Shown one piece after another: positions 27,224 to 36,400 of a DNA stretch of 64,000 nt. This stretch comes from Burkholderiales bacterium 70-64 (GTDB lineage Bacteria; Pseudomonadota; Gammaproteobacteria; Burkholderiales; Burkholderiaceae_E). Under the pieces are notes generated by a model. It saw only the letters and a program-made list of their open reading frames with translations, was not told the DNA's origin and ran no database searches. A program made the translations under genes and the position numbers. Location: positions 22,173 to 86,172 of the forward strand of contig MKUQ01000027.1 of assembly GCA_001898645.1 (NCBI GenBank), written 5' to 3'. Every line of letters begins with the position of its first letter. The stretch's first letter is position 1.

Positions 27224-28480
27224 ATGCAGCGTTCGGTTGGCTGGCTGCCTCCCTTGGCCTTCGCGTTGCTGGTTTTTCTGGCGATCGATAACTACGGTGC
27301 CTCGCCGAACGGCTACAACCGCCAAGTTGCCGGCTACGTCTTCGTTGCAGCTGCAACGTTGCTCGTCGGTGCCATGATTTCGGAGCGTCGCTTGCACATC
27401 GGGCGTCGTCGGTTGTTCTGGACGTGTGCTTTTGCAGCCTCGGTCGCGGTCTCCCTCTGGGGAACACCCAACCTCTATTGGTCACTCAACCGGATCCATC
27501 TCTACTACGGCGTCCTGTTGCTGGGAGTTGCCCTGTACCTCCTGCATGCCGGCTCCGTGGGCAGTGCGCTGGGCAAGTACCTCTTTCTCGTCCCGCTGGT
27601 GCATGTGGTATTTCTCGCCCATGTGGTCTTCTGGGTCGTCTCGATGCAGGCCGGCCCGGATCTGCCGCCGACCGGCTCTCCGCACTACGCCAATATCCGG
27701 CATTTCGCATACCACGGCTTCATCGCAGCGGCATGTGCGACATCGCTCTTCGTTGTGGCGAGGAAGTTGCAGGCGACGGCGTTTGTACTGACGACTGCGG
27801 CGTTGTTTGGAATCATCCTGCTCGGTGGACGAGGGGCGCTTGCCGCTTGGCTAGCGTTCGTGGCGGTCATGCTGGTGTTCAGCGCACGCCGCACGGGTTT
27901 GCTGGTATTCAGCGGCATGGCATTGCTGGTCTCTGCAGGAGTGGTCTATTTTCTGGGCGCCACCGAGTTGGTCCGTGCTCCCAGCCTCTTCTATCGGTTC
28001 GAGAGCGGTGCCGGTCGCGTCCTTTACGTTGCAGACCGGCTCGAGGTGTGGGCGCAGTCGGCCGGCGCGATCCTGCAGCGACCCTGGTTCGGATACGGTC
28101 CGGAGGGCTTTGCGCTCTCGGGCTGCTGCAACAGGGCCCTCCTGCAGCCGCACAATTTCGTGCTGCAGTTCCTGCTGGAATTCGGTGTCATCGGATGCAC
28201 TCTGCTCACGGTGCTGTGTGCGGTCGTCTGGCGGGAATGCGGCGGCCTGCGTGCTTTTGCCGGCAATCGCTGGTCGGAGGCGCCCCGGGAATTCGTGATC
28301 CTCGCCGCAATCCTGGTCGCCTTCCTTGCCTATGCGCTGATCGACGGACTGCTTTATCACGCGATCCCGCTGGTGCACTTCGCCTTGTTCGTCGCCTTGT
28401 TCCTCGGCGCGATGCAGGAACGTCTCACCCGACAAGCCGGGCTGCTCGATCCGGCCGCGGCAACCCCCTCGGCCGGGTGA
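27224..28480 (+). CDS. Wzy_C family O-antigen ligase / O-oligosaccharyltransferase-like membrane protein
   Basis: 418-residue protein with about eleven or twelve membrane helices. A periplasmic loop carries the Wzy_C/WaaL-type signature GYGPEGFALSG followed by QPHNFVLQFLLEFG (His310). The family includes O-antigen ligases, polymerases and the PglL/PilO enzymes that glycosylate pilins. Position two genes after pilA favours a pilin O-oligosaccharyltransferase, but ligase or polymerase activity cannot be excluded. The start ATG follows GAGGGGGTGAACG and lies 3 bp after the upstream stop, so the two membrane proteins form one unit. Confidence 0.82.
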   Translation: MQRSVGWLPPLAFALLVFLAIDNYGASPNGYNRQVAGYVFVAAATLLVGAMISERRLHIGRRRLFWTCAFAASVAVSLWGTPNLYWSLNRIHLYYGVLLLGVALYLLHAGSVGSALGKYLFLVPLVHVVFLAHVVFWVVSMQAGPDLPPTGSPHYANIRHFAYHGFIAAACATSLFVVARKLQATAFVLTTAALFGIILLGGRGALAAWLAFVAVMLVFSARRTGLLVFSGMALLVSAGVVYFLGATELVRAPSLFYRFESGAGRVLYVADRLEVWAQSAGAILQRPWFGYGPEGFALSGCCNRALLQPHNFVLQFLLEFGVIGCTLLTVLCAVVWRECGGLRAFAGNRWSEAPREFVILAAILVAFLAYALIDGLLYHAIPLVHFALFVALFLGAMQERLTRQAGLLDPAAATPSAG

Positions 28481-28556
28481 AAATCGGTTGCGGCTTCGGG
28501 ACGGAGGAGCGGCTGATACGTATGGCCGATACCGCGCCCTGCGCGTGCGCGCTACC

Positions 28557-28584
28557 GTGTCGCGATGGACCACGATCACGACAC
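28557..28584. terminator. Hairpin between the convergent ligase and thiE genes
   Basis: GTGTCGCGAT (28557-28566) and ATCACGACAC (28575-28584) pair at nine of ten positions with an eight-base loop. It lies in the 189-bp gap between convergent genes. No U-tract; the rest of the gap shows no gene. Confidence 0.4.
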
Positions 28585-28669
28585 CGACTGCAATCTGCGG
28601 TGTTCCGGCTGTATTAGGCAAATCTGACCGCTCGCTCCGGCGAGGTCGCCAGAGCGGCCGTCGGCGCGC

Positions 28670-29359
28670 TTACCGGACCGCGGAGGAGGGCGGGATAGAC
28701 GCGCTTTGCTGCGCCGCTTCGAAGGCCTCGACGATCTTTCGCGCCCGCGATTCGATCTCTGCGAGCCCCGCACACCCGCCCTCACGCCCCTCCCCGAACA
28801 CCGCCGTGATCACCGCCACCGCCGCCGCACCGGCAGCGGCCACCTGCCCGGCATTGCCCGCATCGATGCCCCCGATCGCCACCGGGTACAGCCCCGACGC
28901 ACGCGCCTGGGCGAAGAGGGCCAGCGGCGCGCGCACCGCGCCTGGCTTCACCGCCGAGAGGAACACGCTGCCGAAGGCGCAGTAGTCGGCGGCCTGGCGC
29001 GCGGCGAGCGCGCGTTCGAGCGAGTCATAGCACGACACGCCCACGATCGCATCCGGTCCGAGCGCCCGGCGCGCCGCTGCCGGGTCTTCGTCGTCGCGGC
29101 CCAGGTGCACGCCGTCGGCTGCCGTGTCCTGTGCCAGCGCCACGGAGTCGTTGACGATGAAGAGGGCGCCGCCCGCGCGGCAGGTTTCCGCCAGTCGCCG
29201 CGCCTGGCGCAGGCGCGCCGTGCCTTCGAGCATCTTGCTGCGGTACTGCACCGCCGAGGCGCCGCCCCGCACGGCTGCCGCCACTGCCTCGACGAGCCAG
29301 TCGTCGTCCGCGCTGTCCGGCGTCAGCGCGTACAAGCCCGCAGGAAGGCATTTTTTCAC
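28670..29359 (-). CDS. thiE: Thiamine-phosphate synthase
   Basis: Joins the pyrimidine and thiazole moieties to thiamine phosphate. The 229-residue TIM barrel shows GLYALTPD, VQYRSK, FIVNDSVALA, ADGVHLGRDD, VSCYDS and PVAIGGIDAGN, matching the ThiE family in order. GTG start at 29359 with AGAGGAAA upstream. It is divergent from rubredoxin-pilG, a frequent arrangement. I looked for a TPP riboswitch in the 188-bp upstream gap and saw none. Confidence 0.95.
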   Translation of the reverse strand: MKKCLPAGLYALTPDSADDDWLVEAVAAAVRGGASAVQYRSKMLEGTARLRQARRLAETCRAGGALFIVNDSVALAQDTAADGVHLGRDDEDPAAARRALGPDAIVGVSCYDSLERALAARQAADYCAFGSVFLSAVKPGAVRAPLALFAQARASGLYPVAIGGIDAGNAGQVAAAGAAAVAVITAVFGEGREGGCAGLAEIESRARKIVEAFEAAQQSASIPPSSAVR

Positions 29360-29547
29360 GTTGTTTTCCTCTGAGATGCCTGTGCGTTCATCGCAACATC
29401 GGGGCCATTGGTCGGCGATGAAAGGTGGGGGTCGGGGGCCGAGGTTACCATCGGTGCACGGTCCGCCTTCGGGAGGGCCGTGGCGGTACACATAACGCAG
29501 CACCGGCCCGACGAGGCGGTGCGATAAGCCAGCCTGAGAGGACGACG

Positions 29548-29736
29548 ATGAGCGACGCGCCCGGCGCAGGGTTTCGCACGTGGATGTGCCTGATTTGCGG
29601 GTGGATGTACGAAGAGGAGAAGGGATGCCCCGAGGAGGGCATCGCTCCGGGCACCCGCTGGGAGGACATCCCGCCCAACTGGACCTGCCCGGAGTGCGGC
29701 GCGCGCAAGGAGGACTTCGAGATGGTGGAGCTGTGA
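29548..29736 (+). CDS. Rubredoxin
   Basis: 62-residue iron protein with one Fe(Cys)4 site: CLICGWMY and CPECGARKEDF, the two C-x2-C motifs of rubredoxins. It is an electron carrier of unassigned partner. GAGAGGA precedes the ATG. Its stop lies one base before the pilG start, so it is the first gene of the Pil-Chp operon, a link that recurs in beta- and gammaproteobacteria. Confidence 0.95.
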   Translation: MSDAPGAGFRTWMCLICGWMYEEEKGCPEEGIAPGTRWEDIPPNWTCPECGARKEDFEMVEL

Positions 29737-29737
29737 C

Positions 29738-30163
29738 ATGAGCGGGGCCGACGGGCTGACGGGCCTGAAGGTGATGGTGATCGACGACAGCAACACCATA
29801 CGCCGCAGCGCCGAGATCTTCCTGAAGCAGTCCGGCTGTCAGGTGATCCTGGCCGAGGACGGCTTCGATGCGCTGGCCAAGATTGCCGACCACGATCCCG
29901 ACCTGATCTTCTGCGACATCCTGATGCCGCGGCTCGACGGCTACCAGACCTGCGCGCTGATCAAGAAGAGCCCCAGGTTCCGCGCCATCCCGGTGGTGAT
30001 GCTCTCGAGCAAGGACGGGCTGTTCGACCGCGCGCGCGGTCGCATGGTCGGCTCCGATCAGTACCTCACCAAGCCCTTCACCAAGGACGCCCTGCTGCGC
30101 GCCGCCGGCGACTTCGCCCGCCGCGCCGGCGCGCCCGCGGACCTCGCCAGAGGCGCCGCCTGA
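29738..30163 (+). CDS. pilG: Twitching motility response regulator PilG
   Basis: 141-residue single-domain receiver (CheY-like). Receiver landmarks are VMVIDDSNTIRRSAE, the phospho-acceptor region LIFCDILMPRLDGY, VVMLSSKDG and the conserved Lys in YLTKPFTKD. In the Pil-Chp pathway PilG promotes pilus extension and cAMP synthesis in Pseudomonas. Position one base after rubredoxin and before pilH supports the assignment. Confidence 0.95.
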   Translation: MSGADGLTGLKVMVIDDSNTIRRSAEIFLKQSGCQVILAEDGFDALAKIADHDPDLIFCDILMPRLDGYQTCALIKKSPRFRAIPVVMLSSKDGLFDRARGRMVGSDQYLTKPFTKDALLRAAGDFARRAGAPADLARGAA

Positions 30164-30207
30164 CCCCATTCGTTTCCAGCATCCCGAGTACGCATCAAGG
30201 AGCCCGC

Positions 30208-30576
30208 ATGCCCGCACACAAGATCCTGGTCGTCGACGATTCGCCGACCGAGCGCTATTTCCTCGCCGACCTGCTCACGAAGAAGGGCTACAAGGTGATC
30301 ACGGCCGAGAACGGCCAGGAGGCAATGGCGAAGGTCAAGGTCGAACGGCCCGCCGTGGTGGTCCTGGACGTCGTGATGCCGGGGCAGAACGGCTTCCAGG
30401 TCACCCGCGCGCTGTCGCGCGATCCCGAGACGCAGGCCATCCCCATCATCATCTGCACCAGCAAGGGCAACGAGACCGACCGGATCTGGGGCCTGCGCCA
30501 GGGCGCGCGGGAATATCTCGTGAAGCCGGTCAAGCCGGAAGAGTTGCTGGCGCGGGTGGCCGACCTGGCCCACTGA
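30208..30576 (+). CDS. pilH: Twitching motility response regulator PilH
   Basis: 122-residue receiver: ILVVDDSPTERYFLADLL, the acceptor Asp in VVVLDVVMPGQNGFQ, IIICTSKGNETD and EYLVKPVKPEEL. In Pseudomonas PilH counteracts PilG and favours retraction. AAGGAG ribosome binding site before the ATG. It lies between pilG and pilI. Confidence 0.95.
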   Translation: MPAHKILVVDDSPTERYFLADLLTKKGYKVITAENGQEAMAKVKVERPAVVVLDVVMPGQNGFQVTRALSRDPETQAIPIIICTSKGNETDRIWGLRQGAREYLVKPVKPEELLARVADLAH

Positions 30577-30578
30577 TC

Positions 30579-31097
30579 ATGGCCGATCGCAAGAACCTGC
30601 GCGAGTTCCAGGCCCGGCTGTCGGAGCGGCTGCGCCAGGCCGCTTCCGGCCCGCCGCAATCGGCGCGCCTGGGCGTGCAGGTCGGCGCGCGACGCCTGCT
30701 GGTCGACCTGTCGGACGCCGGCGAGATCGTGGCGCTGAACCGGGGGATCACGCCGGTGCCGCTCACGCAGGAGTGGTTCCGCGGCCTGGTGAACCTGCGC
30801 GGTTCGCTGTACGGCGTTTCCGATCTCGCGCGCTTCGAGGGGCACGAGCCGGCGCCGGTGACGAAGGCGACGCGGCTTCTCGCGTTCTCCTCGCGGCTGA
30901 ATCTCAATGGCGCGATCGTGGTCGATCGCATGCTGGGGCTGCAGAACACCGCGGCGATGACCGAGGCGGCTGCGGGCGACGAGCCCAAGCCGTCGTGGCT
31001 GGGTCGCCACTGGGTCGATGGCGAGAGCCACCGATGGACGGAGCTGAGACTCGAGGAGCTGGCGGGCGACGAGCGATTCCTCGCGGTGAATCGCTGA
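30579..31097 (+). CDS. pilI: Pilus chemosensory coupling protein PilI (CheW-like)
   Basis: 172-residue CheW-domain adaptor joining the receptor PilJ to the kinase ChpA. CheW features: [45 protein letters not shown] and [21 protein letters not shown]. It starts 2 bp after the pilH stop. Confidence 0.93.
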   Translation: MADRKNLREFQARLSERLRQAASGPPQSARLGVQVGARRLLVDLSDAGEIVALNRGITPVPLTQEWFRGLVNLRGSLYGVSDLARFEGHEPAPVTKATRLLAFSSRLNLNGAIVVDRMLGLQNTAAMTEAAAGDEPKPSWLGRHWVDGESHRWTELRLEELAGDERFLAVNR

Positions 31098-31119
31098 CCC
31101 GCATCGTGGAGAAACGACA

Positions 31120-33396
31120 ATGAAAGTGGCCATCAAGCTACCGGCTTTCCTGCAGCCGCAATCCAGCCGCTACGCCGCCATGGGGCCGGACACGGCGATC
31201 ATCGACGACCTGCTGCCCGAGGAGCAGCCGCTTCCGGTGCGTGCGCCGGCCTCGCGGCCCGCCGAGGGTGCGCCGCAGCGGGCGGCACACGCAGACGAGG
31301 AAGAACCCGCGCGCGCCGCGACGCCGAAGGCGCGCGAGCGGTTCCGCATCCCGATCGTCGGCGCCATGTCGTTCCGGCGCCAGATCGAGGTCTGGCTGCC
31401 GACGCTTCTGGTATCGGTGCTGGTCGCGTTCTTCTTCCTCTGGCTCGATTCGCGCCAGGCGACCGATGCGTCGCGCTGGTTCCAGCAGATCGGCGATGCG
31501 TTGACCCAGTCGCAACGCGTGGCCAAGGCGGCCTCGCAGGCGCTCGCCGGCGATCCGCTGGCGTTCGGGCAGCTGAACGACGGTCGCGAGGCCATGAACC
31601 GTGCGCTCGGGCGGCTTGCCAACGGCAGCGGCGAGGAACGCCCGGTGCCGGACGACCTGATGCCCGACATACGCACGCTGGCGCTGGTCTGGTCGCTGTC
31701 GGACAACGCGGTGAAGGCGATCGTGAACCATGACCTGCTGCTGCAATCGCTCGGCGGGATGCGTCGCGACGTGACGCGGGTCAATCCGCAGATGCTGCGC
31801 GACGCGCAGGCCGTGGTGGCGAGCAAGCTGCGCACGGGTGCGCCGGCGCGCGAGGTGGCGGCCGCAGGCGACCTGGTGACGCTCGCGCAGGGCATTGCCA
31901 AGGACGTCAACGAGCTGCTCCTGCCGAGTGTGCCCGACAAGGCGGCCGAGGCGCGCCTGCGCCAGTCGCTCGGCGAGCTGGCGGTGCTGACCGACGGCCT
32001 GCTCGACGGCAACGAGCGCATGCGGCTGTCGGCGGCCGGTGACCCCGAGGCGCGTCGCGCGCTGGGCGAGCTAAAGCAGATGCTGGCCGCCATCGATCCG
32101 ACCGTGTCGGACATCATGGCGAGCCTGCCGCGGCTGCAGCAGGCCAGGCAGGCCGAACGGCACGTGTTCGGCGACAGCGACGTGGTGCAGGCGCTGCTCG
32201 AGGCGGTTCGCACGAAGCTGCAGGCACGCGATTCGCTGCACACCTGGAACCTCATCATCGCCGCGGTGTTCGGCGTGATCGCGCTGCTCGCCGTATACGG
32301 CCTGTTCCGCGCATTCCTGTCCGACAGCGAGCAGCGTGCGGAGGACGCCGAACGCCAGGAGGCCACGGCGAGGCGGCAGGAGCAGCAGGCCAAGGCCGCC
32401 AACGACCAGAACCAGGCGGCGATTCTGCGCCTGATGAACGAGCTGCAGGAGGTGGCCGACGGCGACCTGACGGTGCAGGCCACGGTGTCGGAGGACATCA
32501 CCGGCGCGATCGCCGACTCGGTGAACTACACCGTCGAGGAGCTGCGCAGCCTGGTGGGGCGGATCAACACCACTGCCGACCTGGTGAGCGACGCCTCCTC
32601 TCGGGCGCAGATGACCGCGGCGAGCCTGCAGGCCGCGAGCGAGCAGCAGTCGCGCGAGATTCGCGATACCGGCGAGGCGGTGCTGCGCATGGCCAAGCAG
32701 ATCGACGAGGTGTCGGTGCGCGCCTCGGAGTCCGTGCAGGTGGCGCGCCAGTCGCTCGGCGCCTCCGAGGAGGGCTCGCGCGCGGTGAACAACGCCATCT
32801 CCGGCATGAACGGGATCCGCGACCAGATCCAGGAGACGGCCAAGCGGATCAAGCGGCTGGGCGAGTCGTCGCAGGAGATCGGCGAGATCGTCGAGCTGAT
32901 CTCGGACATCACCGAGCAGACCAACGTGCTGGCGCTCAACGCGGCGATCCAGGCCGCGTCGGCGGGCGAGGCCGGCCGCGGCTTCACCGTGGTGGCCGAG
33001 GAGGTCCAGCGGCTGGCCGAACGTTCGGGTGAGGCGACCAAGCAGATCTCGACGCTGATCCGCACCATCCAGACCGATACCCAGGATGCGGTCGCGGCCA
33101 TGGAGCGCAGCACGCAAGGGGTGGTCGAGGGTACGCGCCTGTCCGACGAGGCCGGCCGCGCGCTGGGCGAGATCGGTCGCGTGTCGGCCACGCTGGCCGA
33201 GCTGATCGAGGACTTCTCCAGCACCACCTCGCGCCAGGCGGTTTCGGCCGGAACGGTCGCACAATCGATCCAGCGCATCCTGCTGGTCACCGAGCAGACC
33301 AGCGAGGGCACGCTGGAGACCGCCGGCTCGATTCGCCAGCTTTCGGAGCTTGCCCACGAGCTGAAGAACTCGGTATCCCGGTTCAAGGTCGCGTGA
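31120..33396 (+). CDS. pilJ: Type IV pilus methyl-accepting chemotaxis protein PilJ
   Basis: 758-residue receptor of the Pil-Chp system. A cytoplasmic N-terminal tail of about 85 residues is followed by TM1 (91-109), a periplasmic PilJ-type sensor, TM2 (about 375-397), a linker/HAMP-like region and the MCP signalling domain (about 470-758). The hairpin tip motif [21 protein letters not shown] is intact. The N-terminal tail is acidic and longer than in Pseudomonas PilJ. The ATG follows GGAG. Confidence 0.95.
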   Translation: MKVAIKLPAFLQPQSSRYAAMGPDTAIIDDLLPEEQPLPVRAPASRPAEGAPQRAAHADEEEPARAATPKARERFRIPIVGAMSFRRQIEVWLPTLLVSVLVAFFFLWLDSRQATDASRWFQQIGDALTQSQRVAKAASQALAGDPLAFGQLNDGREAMNRALGRLANGSGEERPVPDDLMPDIRTLALVWSLSDNAVKAIVNHDLLLQSLGGMRRDVTRVNPQMLRDAQAVVASKLRTGAPAREVAAAGDLVTLAQGIAKDVNELLLPSVPDKAAEARLRQSLGELAVLTDGLLDGNERMRLSAAGDPEARRALGELKQMLAAIDPTVSDIMASLPRLQQARQAERHVFGDSDVVQALLEAVRTKLQARDSLHTWNLIIAAVFGVIALLAVYGLFRAFLSDSEQRAEDAERQEATARRQEQQAKAANDQNQAAILRLMNELQEVADGDLTVQATVSEDITGAIADSVNYTVEELRSLVGRINTTADLVSDASSRAQMTAASLQAASEQQSREIRDTGEAVLRMAKQIDEVSVRASESVQVARQSLGASEEGSRAVNNAISGMNGIRDQIQETAKRIKRLGESSQEIGEIVELISDITEQTNVLALNAAIQAASAGEAGRGFTVVAEEVQRLAERSGEATKQISTLIRTIQTDTQDAVAAMERSTQGVVEGTRLSDEAGRALGEIGRVSATLAELIEDFSSTTSRQAVSAGTVAQSIQRILLVTEQTSEGTLETAGSIRQLSELAHELKNSVSRFKVA

Positions 33397-33439
33397 GAAC
33401 CGTTCTGAATCGCCGCCGCGGCGGCAGGGAATTGGGACG

Positions 33440-36400
33440 ATGAGCGAGAACAACGGGTACGACGACCACGATCTTTCCACGCTTTCGTGGTGCATCGGCG
33501 AGATCCGCGAATCGCTCGCGGCCAGCGAGGCCGCCTTGCGCGAGCAGCTCGCCCGCGCCGACGGCGAGGAACGCTCGGCGCTGATGGCCGCGCGCGCCTC
33601 GCTGCACCAGGCGCACGGCGCGCTCATGGTGGTCGACGTGGCCGGCGTGTCGCTCGTCAGCTCCGAGGCCGAGACGCTGCTCGACCTGGTCGAGCGGTCC
33701 CAACTGGCGCTGGATGCGCCGCTCGTCGAGCGCATCGGGCACGCATTCGCCGCGCTGACCGACTATCTCGATGCGCTGCTGCTCGGCGAGCCGGCCCAGC
33801 CGCTGTACCTCTTCCCCTACTACCGCGAGCTGCTCGAGGCGCGCGGTGCCGATCGCATCCACCCGGCGGACCTGTTCGCCGCGCCGGTTTCGGCGCAGCT
33901 GGTGCCGGCCGAGGCCGCGACGCAGCAGCTCGATGCCGCCCGGCTGGCGGGCATCCGCGCCCAGTTCGAGCGCGGGCTGCTGAAGGTGCTGCGCGACCCG
34001 GGCGACAGCGCCGCGGTGGCGCAGCTGCACGCGGCGGTCGACACCATCGGTGCATCGCAGGTGGGTGCTTCCCATCCGACCTTCTGGAAGGTGGTGCTGG
34101 CCTACTTCGAGGCTCTGCGCAGCGATGCGCTTGCCCTCGACGTCTACGGCAAGCGGCTACTCGCACGGCTGAACCTGCAGCTGCGCCGGTCGATCGACGA
34201 CGGCGCGCCGGTGGCCGAGCGCCTGATGAAGGACACGCTGTTCGCGCTGGCACGCGCGCGCGAAACGGAGTCCGCTTCGCCGCTGGTCGCCGAGGTGCGG
34301 CGCGCGTTCAGGCTCGCCAGCACAGTGCCCGACGATTTCGAGGTCGCGCGCTTCGGCCGCATCGATGCGCGCGCCATCACCGCCGCGCGCGAGGCGATCG
34401 CGCGCGCCAAGCTCGCCTGGGAGAAGCTGGTGCGCGGCAGCGCGGCCGAGCTGGCCAGCTTCGCGCAGTCCGTCGCTGCCCTGCGTGCGGCGGTCGCGGC
34501 CCTGCCGCTGGAGGGCGTCCGGTCGCTGGGCGATGCGTTCGCGGAAACCAGCCGTATGCTGGCGCTCGGCTCGGCCGCTCCTTCGGAGGCGCTGGCGCTC
34601 GAGGTGGCCTCGGCGCTGCTGTTCGCCGAGCAGATCTTCGAGCGGGCCCTCAAGGGCGACGACATCGATGTGCGCGCCGCCGAGATGGCGGCGCGGCTGC
34701 TGCAGACGGCCGCCGGCACGCCGCCCGAGGACGAGATGCCGCAATGGCTGCGCACGCTCAGCCACGCCGCGCAGGAACGCCTCACCATGGCCGCCTTCAT
34801 CGGCGAGGCGCAGGGCAACCTGCGCTCGGCCGAGCAGGCGCTCGATGCCTTCTTCCGCGATCCGGCGCAACGCGCCGACCTGCCGCAGACTGTGCGCCAG
34901 CTGCACCAGGTGGCGGGCGCGCTGCAGCTGCTCGGCCACCAGGACGCCTCGAGCGCCGCCTCGAGCGTTGCCGATCGCGTGCAGGCTTTTGCCGCGGATG
35001 CGGCCGATCCGGACGGCGAGGCGTGCGAGGCCGTCGCCGGCAGCCTCGGTGCGCTCGGGTTCTTCGTCGACAGCCTGCAGCAGCCGGGCCGCTCCAGCGC
35101 GCGCTTCGAGTTCGATGCCGGCAGCGGCCGGTTCAGCGCAGCATTGACCCAGGCGCGCAGCGAGCGTCCGTCGGTGGTGGTGGCGCTCGAGGCGCGCGCA
35201 CAGGCCGCGCCGTCGGCGCCGGTCGTGCAGCGCGCGCCGACCGAGCCGCCGGACACCCTGCCGTCCGCGGCACAACCTGCCGCGCAGGCGACCGCCGAGG
35301 CGCTGGTCCTCGAGCATGCGCAGCGGGTCGGCGAGCTGCTCGACTCGCTCGGCCGCGACCCGCGCGATCCGTCGCTGCGCGATGCGCTGCGCCCGGCGCT
35401 GGTGCGCCTGCGCGACGACGCTCAGCTGGCCGACGACGGCACGCTGAAGTCGCGTGCCGGCGAGGCGATCGCGGTGCTCGATGTCGCGACCGAGGTGGGG
35501 AGTACGCCCGATATCGAGGCGCTGCGCAGGGTGCTCGGCGATCTCGCGGGCGTGCCGTCGCGGGACGCGCCCCCTGCAGTGCCGGAACCCCAGCGCGATG
35601 CTGCCGAGATCGACAGCGAGCTGCTCGAGATCTTCCTCGGAGAGGCGCGCGAGGTCCTGGCCGCGATCGCCGATGCCGTCGTCCGGTCGCGCCTGGCACC
35701 GGCCGACTCGATCTCGCTCACCACCATCCGCCGCGGCTTCCATACCCTGAAGGGCTCGAGCCGCATGGTGGGCCTGTCCGAGTTCGGCGAGGCGGCGTGG
35801 TCGATGGAGCAGGTGCTGAACCTGTGGCTGGCCGAAGAGCGCGTCGCAACCGCTCCGCTGCACGAGCTGATCGAGCTTGCGCGGGCGCGCTTCGAGCGTT
35901 GGGTCGATGCGCTGCAGGAGGGCAGTGCGTCCTTGCGCATCGATCCGGCGCCGATGATCGCGGCGGCGGTCGCGCTGCGCGATGCCCAGCCGCACGAGGC
36001 GGCTTTCGCGGTGCTGGCGCTGGAGCCGGCTGCCGCCGCCGCTACCGCCGATGCCGTCATGGCCGATGGCGCCGCGGCCGATTCGGTCACGGCGGATTCC
36101 GTCATGGCCTACGCTGCCCTGATCGATGAAGCGACAATCGATGCTGCGACGATCCATGTCGCAGCGATCGACGAAACGACGACCGACGCCGTTACGGCCG
36201 ATATCCCTGCGGCCGAGGCCGCCGCGGCACCGTCTGCCGCGGATGAGGTGCGCATCGGCGAGCAGACCGTCAGCCGCCCGCTCTACGAAATCTTCCTGAC
36301 CGAGGCCGACGACCTCATTGCCACGCTGAGCAACGACAGCGTGGAGTGGGCCGATGAGCCCGGGCGTCCGGCGAGCGAGCGGGCGCAGCGCGCCATGCAC

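Noticed and set aside
29360..29547. TPP riboswitch upstream of thiE
   Set aside because: I looked for the conserved CUGAGA and ACCUGA-type motifs on the minus strand and found no convincing pair in the right order.
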